A stretch of 64,000 nt of DNA from NCBI RefSeq assembly GCF_005796225.1, contig NZ_VAHO01000003.1, positions 186,001 through 250,000 on the forward strand, given 5' to 3'. Made by a program: the position numbers and the translations under genes. The stretch is from Pseudarthrobacter sp. NamE5 (GTDB lineage: Bacteria; Actinomycetota; Actinomycetes; Actinomycetales; Micrococcaceae). Every line of letters starts with the position of its first letter. The first letter of the stretch is position 1. Below the pieces are notes generated by a model. That model was not told the origin of the DNA. It did no database searches and saw nothing but the letters and a program-made list of their open reading frames with translations. Of this stretch, positions 1 to 11,431 are shown piece by piece.

Positions 1-182
1 CAAAGGTTGCCCTGTGCAGGGAGGGCAACGGCAAATTTCGGAGTCATGAAACCAGCTTTGGCTGTCGGCGGACCCGGCTCAACCGGCTGCCGCCGCCATG
101 TGCACAACCCGGCTTAGCGGGAACGGTCCCAGTTAGGTGTACTGCTACAGCTAACCCGGGCCGCTCCCGTGAAACCGCTGAA
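1..182. other. Non-coding stretch downstream of tgt
   Basis: No convincing gene on either strand. The only open frames are antisense shadows with no ribosome binding site. It lies 3' of tgt, which reads leftward. I see no tRNA fold and no strong hairpin. Confidence 0.4.
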
Positions 183-2281
<2,099 letters not shown>

Positions 2282-2364
2282 AGCCCCGAATGTACAACTC
2301 CGCCAGTGCCCCGGGTAGGGGCAATTTCCCCCTGCGCACAATGCCGTCGAAAAGGGGTGCGAGG

Positions 2365-3372
2365 TCAGGCGCGTACAGCCTCAAGCTCGTTGCTGATGCG
2401 CCGCTCCAGCTCGCCCATGCCGATGGTTTCGGAGCCGCCGTGGGCGCGAAGGAACAGCAGGGATTCCAGCCGCAGCAGCCGCCACTCACGTTCGGCATCG
2501 TGGTTTGAGTTATCGATGGAGCGGAAGATCTCCTTGTCGTACAGGTTTGGCTCGTTCAGCGAGCGCTGCCGGACCTTAGCCGCCATCCGGGCCTTGAACG
2601 GGTCCGTTTCCTGGTTTTCCGGGGTGCGGATGAGCTTTTCGTACACCGCTGCCCGTTCCGCCTGGCCGTCCTGCCTGCAAATGTAGCTGGACAGCGCCAG
2701 GGACGCCTCCACTGAGGCCCACCGGCCGGGGTTGCCGTCGAAGGGCAGGACGTTGAGGAGGTCGGCGACGGCGAGGGCACCGTCGGCGTCCTTGAGCGTG
2801 ATGAACAGTTCATGCGCGAGGTCGCTCAGGTCCTTCAGGCAGCTGCCGGACTTGAAGTTCACTCCCTTGGCCAGCCGGTCCGCCAGCAGCAGCACTCCCA
2901 CGGCATCCGGGTGGTCCTCTGCGGCAGCCTCCACCACTGATTCAGGCGTCCCGGCCGGGGCGGGGATCAGTGCCAGGTCCTCCTCGCTGGGGCCGCTGAC
3001 CGCCGGCGGTACAAGAGGCAGTGGAGGTACGACGACGGCGGGCGCGGCGGCAGCGGGCGCAGTCCCGGCGCCGGACTGCTTCGGCTGTTCCTTGCCCTCC
3101 TCCGGCGCAAGGTCCGCGGCCGGCGGAAGCTGCGTGACGGCGTGGGACATTCCGTCCACGACTGTCACCGTGGTGCCCACCGCGATGCGCAGGGTTCCTC
3201 CGCCGGAAAGGCTGGCAAGGACCAGCGCAGGCGCCCCGAAGTCGTCCCGCTCAAGCTCAACCTGGTGTATCTCGGCCGTCCGCCCGCCGTCGGGCAGGAG
3301 GATGTGGTTGCCGGTAACCAGGGATCCAGCCTGCTGTTCCTGGTGGCGCCGGAGGGCTGGTGTTTCGGTCAT
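2365..3372 (-). CDS. Conserved protein, DUF6707-like
   Basis: 335 aa, starting at ATG 3372 with an AAGGA ribosome binding site. Residues 1-75 form a small beta-rich region (ILLPDGGRTAEIHQVELERDD) that resembles a property-binding module. An Ala/Pro-rich linker follows at about 85-125. The rest is an all-helical domain (DHPDAVGVLLLADRLAKGVNFKSGSC onward) that I place, from memory, with DUF6707. No catalytic motif, signal peptide or membrane segment is visible. Function unknown. Confidence 0.6.
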   Translation of the reverse strand: MTETPALRRHQEQQAGSLVTGNHILLPDGGRTAEIHQVELERDDFGAPALVLASLSGGGTLRIAVGTTVTVVDGMSHAVTQLPPAADLAPEEGKEQPKQSGAGTAPAAAAPAVVVPPLPLVPPAVSGPSEEDLALIPAPAGTPESVVEAAAEDHPDAVGVLLLADRLAKGVNFKSGSCLKDLSDLAHELFITLKDADGALAVADLLNVLPFDGNPGRWASVEASLALSSYICRQDGQAERAAVYEKLIRTPENQETDPFKARMAAKVRQRSLNEPNLYDKEIFRSIDNSNHDAEREWRLLRLESLLFLRAHGGSETIGMGELERRISNELEAVRA

Positions 3373-3460
3373 GGGAGTCCTTAAGTTCTCTTGCGGTCCG
3401 CGCTCCAGTCTACAAAGCCGGACCCTTAAAACCGGGGACCCCCCTGCCCCGGCGGGGGTG

Positions 3461-4000
3461 TCAGAAGCCCACGCCGGCGAAGGCCAGTGCCTGTCGGATC
3501 AGTCCGCCGCGTCCGCCCACGAACTCCATCTGGACGCCGGGGCTGAGCACTTCCTCGGGGGTCATCCAGGTCAGTTCCAGGGCGTCCTGCCGCGGCTCGC
3601 ATTCGCCAGTCACGGGAATGACGTAGGCCAGGGACACGGCGTGTTGCCGCTCATCCGTGAAGCCGGTCTGGGACGGCGCGGGGAAGTATTCCGCTACGGT
3701 GAAGGGGACGGGGCTGATGGGCAGCTGCGGGAACGCCAGCGGCCCCAGGTCCTTTTCCATATGCCGCAGCAGGGCGGCGCGGATGGTTTCACGGTAGATG
3801 ACCCGGCCCGATACCAGGGACCGGACCATGGTCCCGTCCGAGTCTGCCTGCAGCAGGGTTCCCACCTCGTTGACGAAACCCAATGGATCCAGCCTGACCG
3901 GCACTGCCTCCACGTACACCATGGGCAAACGCCCGCGTGCCTCAAAGAGGTCTTCTTCGGAGAGCCAGCCGGGATTCGGGTCAGGTGTGCGCAGGTTCAT
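3461..4000 (-). CDS. Nudix-fold protein, DUF4916 family
   Basis: 179 aa. It has the Nudix-like order of strands but not a full Nudix box. The helix expected to carry metal-binding glutamates reads SGRVIYRETIRAALLRHMEKDLG, with only part of the REUxEExGU pattern. This fits the DUF4916 (Nudix-like) family common in actinobacteria. Catalysis is therefore uncertain. Start is ATG 4000. It sits among other single small genes. Confidence 0.65.
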   Translation of the reverse strand: MNLRTPDPNPGWLSEEDLFEARGRLPMVYVEAVPVRLDPLGFVNEVGTLLQADSDGTMVRSLVSGRVIYRETIRAALLRHMEKDLGPLAFPQLPISPVPFTVAEYFPAPSQTGFTDERQHAVSLAYVIPVTGECEPRQDALELTWMTPEEVLSPGVQMEFVGGRGGLIRQALAFAGVGF

Positions 4001-4102
4001 GGTTAAGTTCTACCGCATGGGACCCTGCGGGACAGGGGAGGATCAGCTGGCGGCGGAATGCGTCGCAGGACCCGTTGGGGCGAAGATCAGGTGTGGCAGG
4101 GC

Positions 4103-4834
4103 TCAGGCGTGGCGCTGGGAGATCCAGAGCGTGTCGGGGACGTGGGCTGCTGTGGCACCGGGGGCATCGGGATTGGCAACGTGCAGGGTGCGGGCGAAAG
4201 CTTCCTCAGTAACGCTGGCCTGGAAGCCTGCGGAGGCAAGGCGCTCCTGCAGCGGTTCCAGCCCGCCGTCGTACTCGAATCCCAGCCCGGAGCGGGCCGG
4301 GCCTGTTGCCGGCCGCACCACCAGGACTCCGCCGTTCTTGGCGGTGAAGTCCGCTGTCTCGTCCTGGTCCGGTACCGGGCGCGGGCGCGCACCGATCTGC
4401 CGCAGGGTGCGGGAAGCCGCGTCGGGGTCCTGGGTGAACCAGACCGCGACGACGGCAAGGGCAGGGTCGGCATCGGCACACTGGGCGCCGTGGGCGGCTT
4501 TGTCCGCCAGGAAGCTGAACCCATCAGGGGCAGCGATCCGGCAGGCTTCGCCGTGGTCCGCGCTGGTCAGTTCCGCGGGGGTGGTCCCCTCCGCCTCCGC
4601 AGCCTGGTTGGTGCGCCGGGCGAATTCGGCCAGGTCGCCCACCTCCACGGCCAAGGCGGTGGTCCCTTCCTCTGCCGATCCTCTTGGCACCTCGTGCAGG
4701 GCCAGCCGGCCGGCGGCGGAGTCGTAGACACGGAAGCCGCCGTCGCCCTCGGTCAGGACCATGCCCAGCGCGGTCAGAAGGCGCTCCCAGGCCTCGATGT
4801 CGGACGTGAAGTGCAGGGGACGGACACGCAGCAT
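4103..4834 (-). CDS. VOC (glyoxalase/bleomycin resistance) superfamily protein
   Basis: 243 aa with two paired beta-alpha-beta-beta-beta modules typical of vicinal oxygen chelate proteins. Module one starts RVRPLHFTSDIEAWERLLTALGM and module two begins near residue 120 (LAVVAVWFTQDPDAASRTLRQIG). Such proteins may bind metal, an antibiotic or a small metabolite. Only a weak metal triad is visible, so it may be non-enzymatic. Start ATG 4834 is chosen over the longer frame, which adds low-complexity sequence. The YdeI-type gene on the opposite strand starts 93 bp away, so the two are divergent. Confidence 0.65.
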   Translation of the reverse strand: MLRVRPLHFTSDIEAWERLLTALGMVLTEGDGGFRVYDSAAGRLALHEVPRGSAEEGTTALAVEVGDLAEFARRTNQAAEAEGTTPAELTSADHGEACRIAAPDGFSFLADKAAHGAQCADADPALAVVAVWFTQDPDAASRTLRQIGARPRPVPDQDETADFTAKNGGVLVVRPATGPARSGLGFEYDGGLEPLQERLASAGFQASVTEEAFARTLHVANPDAPGATAAHVPDTLWISQRHA

Positions 4835-4926
4835 CGAAGGTCCTGTCGCTCGAAGAAACGGGCTTGCCATGCCATAGTGCCACGCCCGGCCCGGTGACGG
4901 CAGGGGATCAGGAGCACAATAGGGCC

Positions 4927-5541
4927 ATGGCCAAAGAACTTGAGGAACTGCTGGTGCCGGACGCAGCAACCTGGCGGGCGTGGCTGGAGGAAAACCATGC
5001 AACCAGCCCAGGCGTGTGGCTGGTCCTGCACAAGAAGGGCGGGCAGGTCACCGAACTCGATTACGCGGCAGCATTGGATGAAGCATTGTGCTTTGGCTGG
5101 ATTGACGGCCAGGGCAGGCGCCGGGACGGGGAGAGCTCCTTCCAGCGAATGACTCCCCGCGGGCACCGCAGCGTCTGGTCCGCTCGCAACGTCACCTATG
5201 TTGCCCGGCTGGAAGCGGCAGGCAAGATGACGGAAGCCGGCCGGGCCGCCGTCGACGCCGCCAAGGCTGACGGACGCTGGGAGGCTGCCTACGCCGGGCA
5301 GGCGACTGCGGAAGTTCCGGCAGATCTGGCAGCCGCAATCGCCGCCGTGCCCGCTGCCCAGGCCATGTTCGACGTCCTTACCAGGACCAACCGGTACGCG
5401 CTGATCTACCGGACCAACTCAGTCAAACAGGAGGCAACGCGGCAGCGGAAAATCGCAGGGTTCGTGGAGATGCTGGCCCGGGGTGAAACACCGTACCCGC
5501 AGAAAAAACGCCCCGATGGCGCGGTGCCGGGAGCGGATTGA
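4927..5541 (+). CDS. YdeI/OmpD-associated family protein
   Basis: 204 aa. It matches the bacteriocin-protection YdeI/OmpD-associated family: an N-terminal block (ALCFGWIDGQGR near residues 55-66) and the conserved NRYALIYRTNSVKQEATRQRKIAGFVEMLARGE helical C-terminus. The family is linked to peptide and polymyxin resistance in enterics, but its role in actinobacteria is not established. Start is ATG 4927. It converges with the GH76 gene, 72 bp away. Confidence 0.75.
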   Translation: MAKELEELLVPDAATWRAWLEENHATSPGVWLVLHKKGGQVTELDYAAALDEALCFGWIDGQGRRRDGESSFQRMTPRGHRSVWSARNVTYVARLEAAGKMTEAGRAAVDAAKADGRWEAAYAGQATAEVPADLAAAIAAVPAAQAMFDVLTRTNRYALIYRTNSVKQEATRQRKIAGFVEMLARGETPYPQKKRPDGAVPGAD

Positions 5542-5613
5542 CGTTACGCCTGATTCGGCCGGTGGCGGAACGCCGGTAAGGTTGACGGTTCACTTGCGCT
5601 GGTGCGCCATCCT

Positions 5614-6924
5614 TTAGGAGCCTGCACGGTCCGCGCCGGTTCCGCTGTGAACGGCCGCCGCGGCCTCCAGCGTCATCCAGGCCTGGAGCTGGGTGGAAAG
5701 CTCGACGACGGCCCCAGGCGGGTAGGTAGCCTCCGCAGGTTGGGTGGCGTGCATCGAAAAGATGCTCCTGCCCCTTTGCTTCGTGGACCCCTCGCCAGCG
5801 GCCAGGCCCCGCTTCCCCGCCCAGAAGGACTCGGCCGTGTCTGTCACCAGCCGCGCCGCCGTGGCCCGGGTCTTTGGAGGCAGCCGGGGGTCTTTTGCCA
5901 CCAGCGCGAGGTAGCGGCACAGGATTCCGGTGAACAGCCCGCCGTCGCCCGTGCCCTCGCAACGGAGCACTCTACCGCCGTCGGACGCGCCTCCGGTACG
6001 GGCAGGAGTTGTCAGTATCCGGTCCACGGCATCCACCACCTCGGCTGTCCGGGCGAGGTTCGCATCCCCGCCCAGTTCCAGCAGGGCGCCCAGGACTGGT
6101 CCCTGGTTATAGGTGTACACCGCCCGTTCCACTACCAGTTCGCCGGCGGAATTCAACCGGGCACCATCGAGGTACAGGCCTTGGGCGGGGTCGAAGAGGG
6201 TCGCGTCCAGCCAGTCCAGCAGTGCTTGGCCCTTCCCGGGCTGGCCGGTCCGGGCATAGTAGAGCGCCACGGGCGCTGTGGCCGGGGTGTTCTTGAAGTC
6301 CCGCTTCCTGCTCCAAAAAACCCCGCCGCCCATATCGCTGGTGGATGCTGCATCGAACTGCAGGGTGAGGGACTTCCGGAGGCCTGCGTTACGCCGGCGG
6401 CCCGGCTTCCCGGCCTCCTCCGCCAGCCTGTCCAGGCGGTGCGCGGCCAGGGCAAGCCAGGCCATGTCGTCGTAGTAGTTGTTCACGAAGGTAAACCCGT
6501 TGCGCAGTCGGATCCCGGACACCAGCCGGGAGGCGAGCCGTCCGGCGCTGGGGTTGTCCGGTCCGTTGAATCTGGCGGCCGGCGTGCCGCCGTTGCCCAG
6601 TTCCCGCCGTCCCGCGTCCACGAGGCAGTCAACATAATGCGCCTGCCACCAGTAATGCCACGGGCCCAGCAACGCGCCCTTGAGGTCCCTGTACCAGGAG
6701 GGGGAGGGCCACAACACCGCGCCTACATGGGTCGCCGGCAGGAACAGCAGCCGCCTGCCGAAGAGGGTGGTGACCGAACGGGCCGCCTCGTTGGCGCGGT
6801 CCTGCCAATAGTCCCGGCCGGGGACGGGCGCAGTGGCAGGGGAGGGGAATTGGTTGGAGGCCGGGCTCGAAACCTGGGCGGTCGAGGGCTCGGGAACTGG
6901 GGCTGCGGGGTCCGGGCGCGTCAT
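5614..6924 (-). CDS. Glycoside hydrolase family 76 protein (alpha-1,6-mannanase-like)
   Basis: 436 aa. An (alpha/alpha)6-barrel protein with the GH76 signature: NNYYDDMAWLALAAHRL around residue 145 carries the paired catalytic aspartates. Further family blocks are GGVFWSRKRDFKNTPATAPVALYYARTG and YTYNQGPVLGALLEL. GH76 enzymes cut alpha-1,6-mannan. No signal peptide is visible after the start, so it may act inside the cell or leave by another route; the N-terminal 45 residues are Pro/Ala/Ser-rich. ATG 6924 is preferred over a GTG nine bases upstream because AGGGTGGA sits at the right distance. Confidence 0.85.
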   Translation of the reverse strand: MTRPDPAAPVPEPSTAQVSSPASNQFPSPATAPVPGRDYWQDRANEAARSVTTLFGRRLLFLPATHVGAVLWPSPSWYRDLKGALLGPWHYWWQAHYVDCLVDAGRRELGNGGTPAARFNGPDNPSAGRLASRLVSGIRLRNGFTFVNNYYDDMAWLALAAHRLDRLAEEAGKPGRRRNAGLRKSLTLQFDAASTSDMGGGVFWSRKRDFKNTPATAPVALYYARTGQPGKGQALLDWLDATLFDPAQGLYLDGARLNSAGELVVERAVYTYNQGPVLGALLELGGDANLARTAEVVDAVDRILTTPARTGGASDGGRVLRCEGTGDGGLFTGILCRYLALVAKDPRLPPKTRATAARLVTDTAESFWAGKRGLAAGEGSTKQRGRSIFSMHATQPAEATYPPGAVVELSTQLQAWMTLEAAAAVHSGTGADRAGS

Positions 6925-7067
6925 GGATTCCACCCTAATGCGGGCCCTTCCGCCGGATCCCCAGCCGTTGGGTGCCTGGTGGTGCGGGCCCTCCGGATTT
7001 CAGTTAACATTCACTAACCAACACCTTCGTTGCGACGCGGCAGGGGGACAGGCATCAAGGAGGATGT

Positions 7068-7862
7068 GTGGACGTCAAAGGTACTGTAGCGCTCATCACC
7101 GGGGGAGCTTCCGGCCTGGGGGCGGCCACTGCCCGGCGCCTGTTCGACGGCGACGCTTCCGTCGTGCTGGTTGACCTTCCGTCCTCTGCCGGGGCGGCGC
7201 TCGCAGAAGAACTCAACGCCTTCGGCGCCCCCGGAAAGTCCGCCGTCTTCTCCCCTGCAGACGTGACCCGCGAAGCGGAGGTGCAGGCCGCCGTCGACAC
7301 CGCTGCGGGCCTGGGGCCGCTGCGGATCGTGGTGAACTGCGCCGGAATTGCCACCCCCGGGAAGGTGCTGGGCCGGGATGGCGTGCTGCCGCTCGAGGTG
7401 TTCAACCGGGTCATCCAGGTGAACCTCGTGGGTACCTTCAACGTGCTGCGGCTGGCGGCGGCGGCGATGGTTGCCACCGAGCCGGCCGTCACCGCGCTGG
7501 GCGGGCCCGAGCGGGGTGTCATCATCAACACTGCCTCGGTTGCGGCGTTCGAGGGGCAGATCGGCCAGCCGGCATACGCGGCCTCGAAGGGGGCGGTGGC
7601 GGCCATGACGCTGCCGGTCGCGCGGGAGCTGGCGCGCTCACTGGTGCGGGTGGTGACCATCGCACCCGGCATTTTCGAAACCCCCATGATGGCGGGCCTG
7701 CCGCAGGAAGCGCAGGACTCCCTGGGGGCACAGGTGCCGCACCCCTCCCGGCTGGGAAAGCCTGACGAGTACGCGAACCTCGTGGCCCACATCGTGGACA
7801 ACGCCATGCTGAATGGCGAAACCATCCGCCTGGACGGCGCCATCCGGATGGGGCCGAAGTGA
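7068..7862 (+). CDS. SDR-family 3-hydroxyacyl-CoA dehydrogenase (type 2-like)
   Basis: 264 aa. A classical short-chain dehydrogenase: NAD-binding TGGASGLG at residues 11-18, NCAGIA near 91, and the active site Ser with YAASKGAV (YxxxK) near 169. The overall sequence resembles the HSD17B10 type of 3-hydroxyacyl-CoA dehydrogenase. It probably oxidises a 3-hydroxyacyl-CoA in fatty or branched-chain acid breakdown. The GTG start has a strong AGGAGG. It overlaps the next gene by 4 bp (GTGA), so both are made from one mRNA and translationally coupled. Confidence 0.85.
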   Translation: MDVKGTVALITGGASGLGAATARRLFDGDASVVLVDLPSSAGAALAEELNAFGAPGKSAVFSPADVTREAEVQAAVDTAAGLGPLRIVVNCAGIATPGKVLGRDGVLPLEVFNRVIQVNLVGTFNVLRLAAAAMVATEPAVTALGGPERGVIINTASVAAFEGQIGQPAYAASKGAVAAMTLPVARELARSLVRVVTIAPGIFETPMMAGLPQEAQDSLGAQVPHPSRLGKPDEYANLVAHIVDNAMLNGETIRLDGAIRMGPK

Positions 7863-9079
7863 CTGCCACCGGGATGAAGGGGGACAACCTGGCTGACCTG
7901 CCATCCGCCGACTTTTATGCCTTTGAATTCCTGCTGGACAAGGCGGAACGGGACAAGCTGGCCGAGCTGAGGGAATTCCTGGCCGCGGAGATCGCCCCAT
8001 ATGCCGGGGACTGGTGGAACAAAGCCGAATTCCCCGCCCATATCCTGCCCAAGCTCGCTGCCCTGGAACTGAGCACGCCGGCCCAGCGGGGCTACAGCAA
8101 CCTGTTCGCCGGCCTGGTCATTGCCGACGTGACCCGGGTGGACACGTCCATCGCCACCTTCTTCCTGGTCCACCACGACCTGTTCGTCCAGTCCCTGCAC
8201 GACTTCGGGAGCGAGGACCAGAAGCAGCGGCTGCTGGCGGACGCCTCAAGCCTGCGCATCACGGGGGCCTTCGCCCTTACCGAGCCGAACCACGGCTCGG
8301 ACGTTGCCGGGGGCTTGGAAACCCGCGCCCGGCGGATCTCCTCCGCGACCGGCGAGCCGGACGACGGCGGTGACGCCTGGGTGCTGAACGGCGCCAAGCG
8401 GTGGATCGGCAACGGGACGTTCTGCGACTACATGCTGGTGTGGGCAGGCGACGAGGCGGACGGGTCCGTCCGCGGGTTCATCGTGGACGCCACCCTGCCG
8501 GGGGTCAGCCGGACCAGGATCGAGAACAAGATTGCGCTGCGGACGGTGCAGAACGCGGACATCGTGTTCCGGGACGTGCGGGTGGCCGAAGCCGACAGGT
8601 TTGCCTCCATCAACAGCTTCGAGGACACGAAGGAGCTGCTCCGGGGCTCGCGCGTCATGGTGGCCTGGCAGGCGGTAGGCCAGCAGCTGGCGGCCTTCGA
8701 CGTCGCCCGGCAGTACGCCGTCGAGCGCCGGCAGTTCGGCCGCCCGCTGGCGCACTTCCAGCTGATCCAGCAACAACTGGTGACCATGCTGGGCAACGCC
8801 GTGGCAAGCATGGGGATGATGGCTGGGCTTGCACGGCTGCAGGATGAGGGCGCCGCCGGCATGCCGCAGGTGGCCTTGGCGAAGTCGTACCTGAGCGCGC
8901 GGATGCGCGAGACGGTGGCGCTGGGCCGGTCCATCCTGGGGGGCAACGGCATAGTCACCGATTATCGGATGGCCAAGATCTTTTCCGACGCCGAGGCCAT
9001 CTACACCTACGAAGGATCCTTCGAGATCAACACGCTGATAGTGGGCCGGGCGGTCACCGGGATCTCAGCCATCGCCTGA
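7859..9079 (+). CDS. Acyl-CoA dehydrogenase (glutaryl-CoA dehydrogenase-like)
   Basis: 406 aa. An FAD-dependent acyl-CoA dehydrogenase: [16 protein letters not shown] (residues about 136-151) is the FAD/substrate block, WIGNGTFCD follows, and the C-terminus has [41 protein letters not shown] with the catalytic Glu in TYEGS. The C-terminus most resembles glutaryl-CoA dehydrogenase-type members, but the substrate is not certain. It starts inside the stop of the SDR gene (GTGA overlap). The pair would carry out two successive oxidations of one acyl-CoA pathway. Confidence 0.88.
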   Translation: MTATGMKGDNLADLPSADFYAFEFLLDKAERDKLAELREFLAAEIAPYAGDWWNKAEFPAHILPKLAALELSTPAQRGYSNLFAGLVIADVTRVDTSIATFFLVHHDLFVQSLHDFGSEDQKQRLLADASSLRITGAFALTEPNHGSDVAGGLETRARRISSATGEPDDGGDAWVLNGAKRWIGNGTFCDYMLVWAGDEADGSVRGFIVDATLPGVSRTRIENKIALRTVQNADIVFRDVRVAEADRFASINSFEDTKELLRGSRVMVAWQAVGQQLAAFDVARQYAVERRQFGRPLAHFQLIQQQLVTMLGNAVASMGMMAGLARLQDEGAAGMPQVALAKSYLSARMRETVALGRSILGGNGIVTDYRMAKIFSDAEAIYTYEGSFEINTLIVGRAVTGISAIA

Positions 9080-9090
9080 CTGCCGCTGCT

Positions 9091-9909
9091 TCACCCTGCG
9101 GGCAGCTTCTCGCCGGCCTCCACCCGCACGTCCAGCGTGTTGTTCCTTACGGGCATGGGGCAGGTGCCGTAGGGGGTGAAGGCGCTAGGGTAGTTGATGG
9201 CGCGGTTAAAGTCCAGGACCACGCTCTTGTCCGGCCGCGGCCGGGGCACGGCCAGCTTGCGCCAGTCGTCCGTGGTGTCACCGTTGGTTTCGTCATGGAA
9301 GGTGACGGTCAGGGCCTCAAGCCTTTCCTCCTCCGCCTGCAGCCGGAACTCGTGGCCGCTGCCGGGCACACGGAATACCACCTCGCCCACGGAGCGGTGC
9401 ACGCCGTCCACCAGCGGGTTAGCCGTGGCGATGGGAACATCCACCGGCTCCGGATAGGGCTCGAACCTGCCCGTCACTTCCCAGTCCGGGTTGTAGGGGT
9501 AGGTGGGGACCCCGCCGAACCCGGTGAGGACGGGCGAGGCCGTGTCCCGGGTGCGGATGGCGTACTTCCCGGCCCGCATGGCCAGTTCCACCACCACTTG
9601 GTCCCCGCCGGGCCCGCCGAACTGCACCCAAATCAGCGACTCCTCGTCCGCCAGGACAGCTGTTATCGTGCCCGCTACCGGTTCACCCGTCCCCACCAGG
9701 GACAGTCCGTCCGCAGGCAGTGCGGCGAGTGCCGCCGTCGTACCGTCCGTTGACCACAGCCCGGGTGCCAGCTCGACGGCGGAAGGGCTGTCTTCCAGCC
9801 ACTGGAAGGAGGTGAGCGTCAGCCAGCCGTGGCGGTCGGCGAGGGCCTTGTTGCGGTTGTCGCGGAAGCGCTGCCAGCGCTCTGTTTTGGCGGCCGGGGC
9901 AGTGTCCAT
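9091..9909 (-). CDS. DUF1684 family protein
   Basis: 272 aa. It has the typical DUF1684 blocks: an N-terminal W.RFRDNRNKALADRHGWLTLTSFQWLE and a C-terminal LDFNRAINYPSAFTPYGTCPMPVRNNTLDVRVEAGEK. The family is widespread in actinobacteria and of unknown biochemical function. The ATG at 9909 is preferred over a GTG 12 bases upstream because AAAGGA lies just before it. It converges with the acyl-CoA dehydrogenase gene 11 bp away. Confidence 0.85.
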   Translation of the reverse strand: MDTAPAAKTERWQRFRDNRNKALADRHGWLTLTSFQWLEDSPSAVELAPGLWSTDGTTAALAALPADGLSLVGTGEPVAGTITAVLADEESLIWVQFGGPGGDQVVVELAMRAGKYAIRTRDTASPVLTGFGGVPTYPYNPDWEVTGRFEPYPEPVDVPIATANPLVDGVHRSVGEVVFRVPGSGHEFRLQAEEERLEALTVTFHDETNGDTTDDWRKLAVPRPRPDKSVVLDFNRAINYPSAFTPYGTCPMPVRNNTLDVRVEAGEKLPAG

Positions 9910-10078
9910 GGTTCCTTTCACGGTATGTCGGGTGCCCCGGCTACAACTCCGCGGGTCCGGCGTTCATTCCACCCCTTGCCCGGCCCCGGGTGCGGAGTAC
10001 CCTCGGAACCAGCAGGGCGGCGCCGCTTGCCGGTGCTGCCTGCACCTGACATGTCGCTACTTTCCAACGGGAGGGGCC

Positions 10079-10768
10079 ATGAAGATTGCTGTTCTTGGAA
10101 CAGGAACCGTGGGGCGCGTCCTTGCCGGGGCATTCGCCGCGCTGGAACACGAGGTGGTGATGGGCACCCGGGACCCGGAGGGCACCGCCGGGAGGACCCG
10201 GCCGGACATGATGGGAGGACCGCCCTTCAAGGAATGGCGTGCTGCCCACCGCAATATCCGGTTGGAGACGTTTGCCGGGGCCGCCGGGGCCGCGGAGATG
10301 GTGGTGAACGCGACGAAAGGCGCGGGTTCACTGGATGCCCTCGGTGCCGCGGGGGCGGCAAGGCTTGCCGGGAAGGTGCTGATGGACGTCTCCAACCCAC
10401 TGGACTTCACCCAGGGAATGCCGCCGGTGCTGAATCCGGTCAACACGGACAGCCTCGCTGAGAGGATCCAGCGGGCCTTTCCCGGCGCGATGGTGGTGAA
10501 GACCCTCAACACAATGAACGCAGGTCTCATGGTCAACCCCGGCAAGATCGCGGGCGGGGACCACACGGTGTTCGTTTCGGGCGATGACGACACCGCCAAA
10601 GCAACTGTCGCGGAACTTCTGCAGGCGTTGGGGCACCGGGACATCATTGACCTGGGTGACATCACCAGTGCACGCGGAGCAGAAATGCTGCTGCCGCTGT
10701 GGCTGCGCATCTACGCCGCGCTGGGCATCCCTGATTTCAACATCAAGGTGGTCCGCAAGGTTGAATAG
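10079..10768 (+). CDS. NADPH-dependent F420 reductase-type protein
   Basis: 229 aa. The Rossmann start MKIAVLGTGTVGRVLAGAFAALEHEVVMGTRDP is typical of F420-dependent NADP reductases and their relatives. The ligand region (NPLDFTQGMPPVLNPVNTDSLAERIQRAFP, then VVKTLNTMNAGLMVNP) fits the same family. The true cofactor pair cannot be told from sequence. The ATG follows GGGAGGGG. The downstream membrane protein gene is 5 bp away, so they are probably co-transcribed. Confidence 0.75.
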   Translation: MKIAVLGTGTVGRVLAGAFAALEHEVVMGTRDPEGTAGRTRPDMMGGPPFKEWRAAHRNIRLETFAGAAGAAEMVVNATKGAGSLDALGAAGAARLAGKVLMDVSNPLDFTQGMPPVLNPVNTDSLAERIQRAFPGAMVVKTLNTMNAGLMVNPGKIAGGDHTVFVSGDDDTAKATVAELLQALGHRDIIDLGDITSARGAEMLLPLWLRIYAALGIPDFNIKVVRKVE

Positions 10769-10773
10769 GTGGG

Positions 10774-11319
10774 ATGGACATCCTTGCAGGAGTAAGCATC
10801 GAATGGCTCAGGGCGCTGACGTGGATCACCGCGGTGGTGGCCGGAGCGGCGCTGTTCCTGTGGCGGCCGCCGCGGCCCGACCTGGCACTACTGGCTTCCA
10901 TCGTGGTCTTCATGGCCGCGAGTGCGGGTGCCGGAATCTACGTCCTGAACCACCTGGGCGACGGCCGCTGGGGCGGTGACGGGCAGCCGAAGCTCAGCCC
11001 TCCCGAGCTGTCCGGGACCCCGGTGGTGGGAAAGTTCCTGGAACCGCTGGAAGGTGCCCTGGGCGGCGTGACCAACGGCGTCAATGAGTTCGTTGACTTC
11101 CGGTCCGCCCTGCCGGTGGCACTTGATTTCTTTGCTGCGGCAGGCTGGGCCCTGGCGCTCTCCGTGCCCGTGGCGCTCGCGGCCCTGGCCGTGAATGCCC
11201 GGTTGGCGGGGCGGCGGAACGCCGAATTTGCCGCCTACAAAACCGAAGTTGAGCAGCTGCGGACGGAACTTGAACACGTCAAGCGCCATGTAGGTTACCC
11301 GGCGAACGACATTTACTGA
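10774..11319 (+). CDS. Membrane protein of unknown function with C-terminal coiled coil
   Basis: 181 aa. Three likely membrane segments (about residues 12-30, 35-55 and 110-138) and a charged helical tail (FAAYKTEVEQLRTELEHVKRHVG) that looks like a short coiled coil. A stretch of about 45 residues between segments two and three is hydrophilic. No family recognised. It follows the F420-type reductase gene by 5 bp. Confidence 0.6.
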   Translation: MDILAGVSIEWLRALTWITAVVAGAALFLWRPPRPDLALLASIVVFMAASAGAGIYVLNHLGDGRWGGDGQPKLSPPELSGTPVVGKFLEPLEGALGGVTNGVNEFVDFRSALPVALDFFAAAGWALALSVPVALAALAVNARLAGRRNAEFAAYKTEVEQLRTELEHVKRHVGYPANDIY

Positions 11320-11431
11320 GACGGATTCCCCCATGGCGCGCCACTGCGGGTAGCATCTTTAGCTAGTTACGTGGCTCACAGTATCCAGCGCAGTGTACGA
11401 GCCAAGTCCGAACCCTCGAAAGATAGTTTCC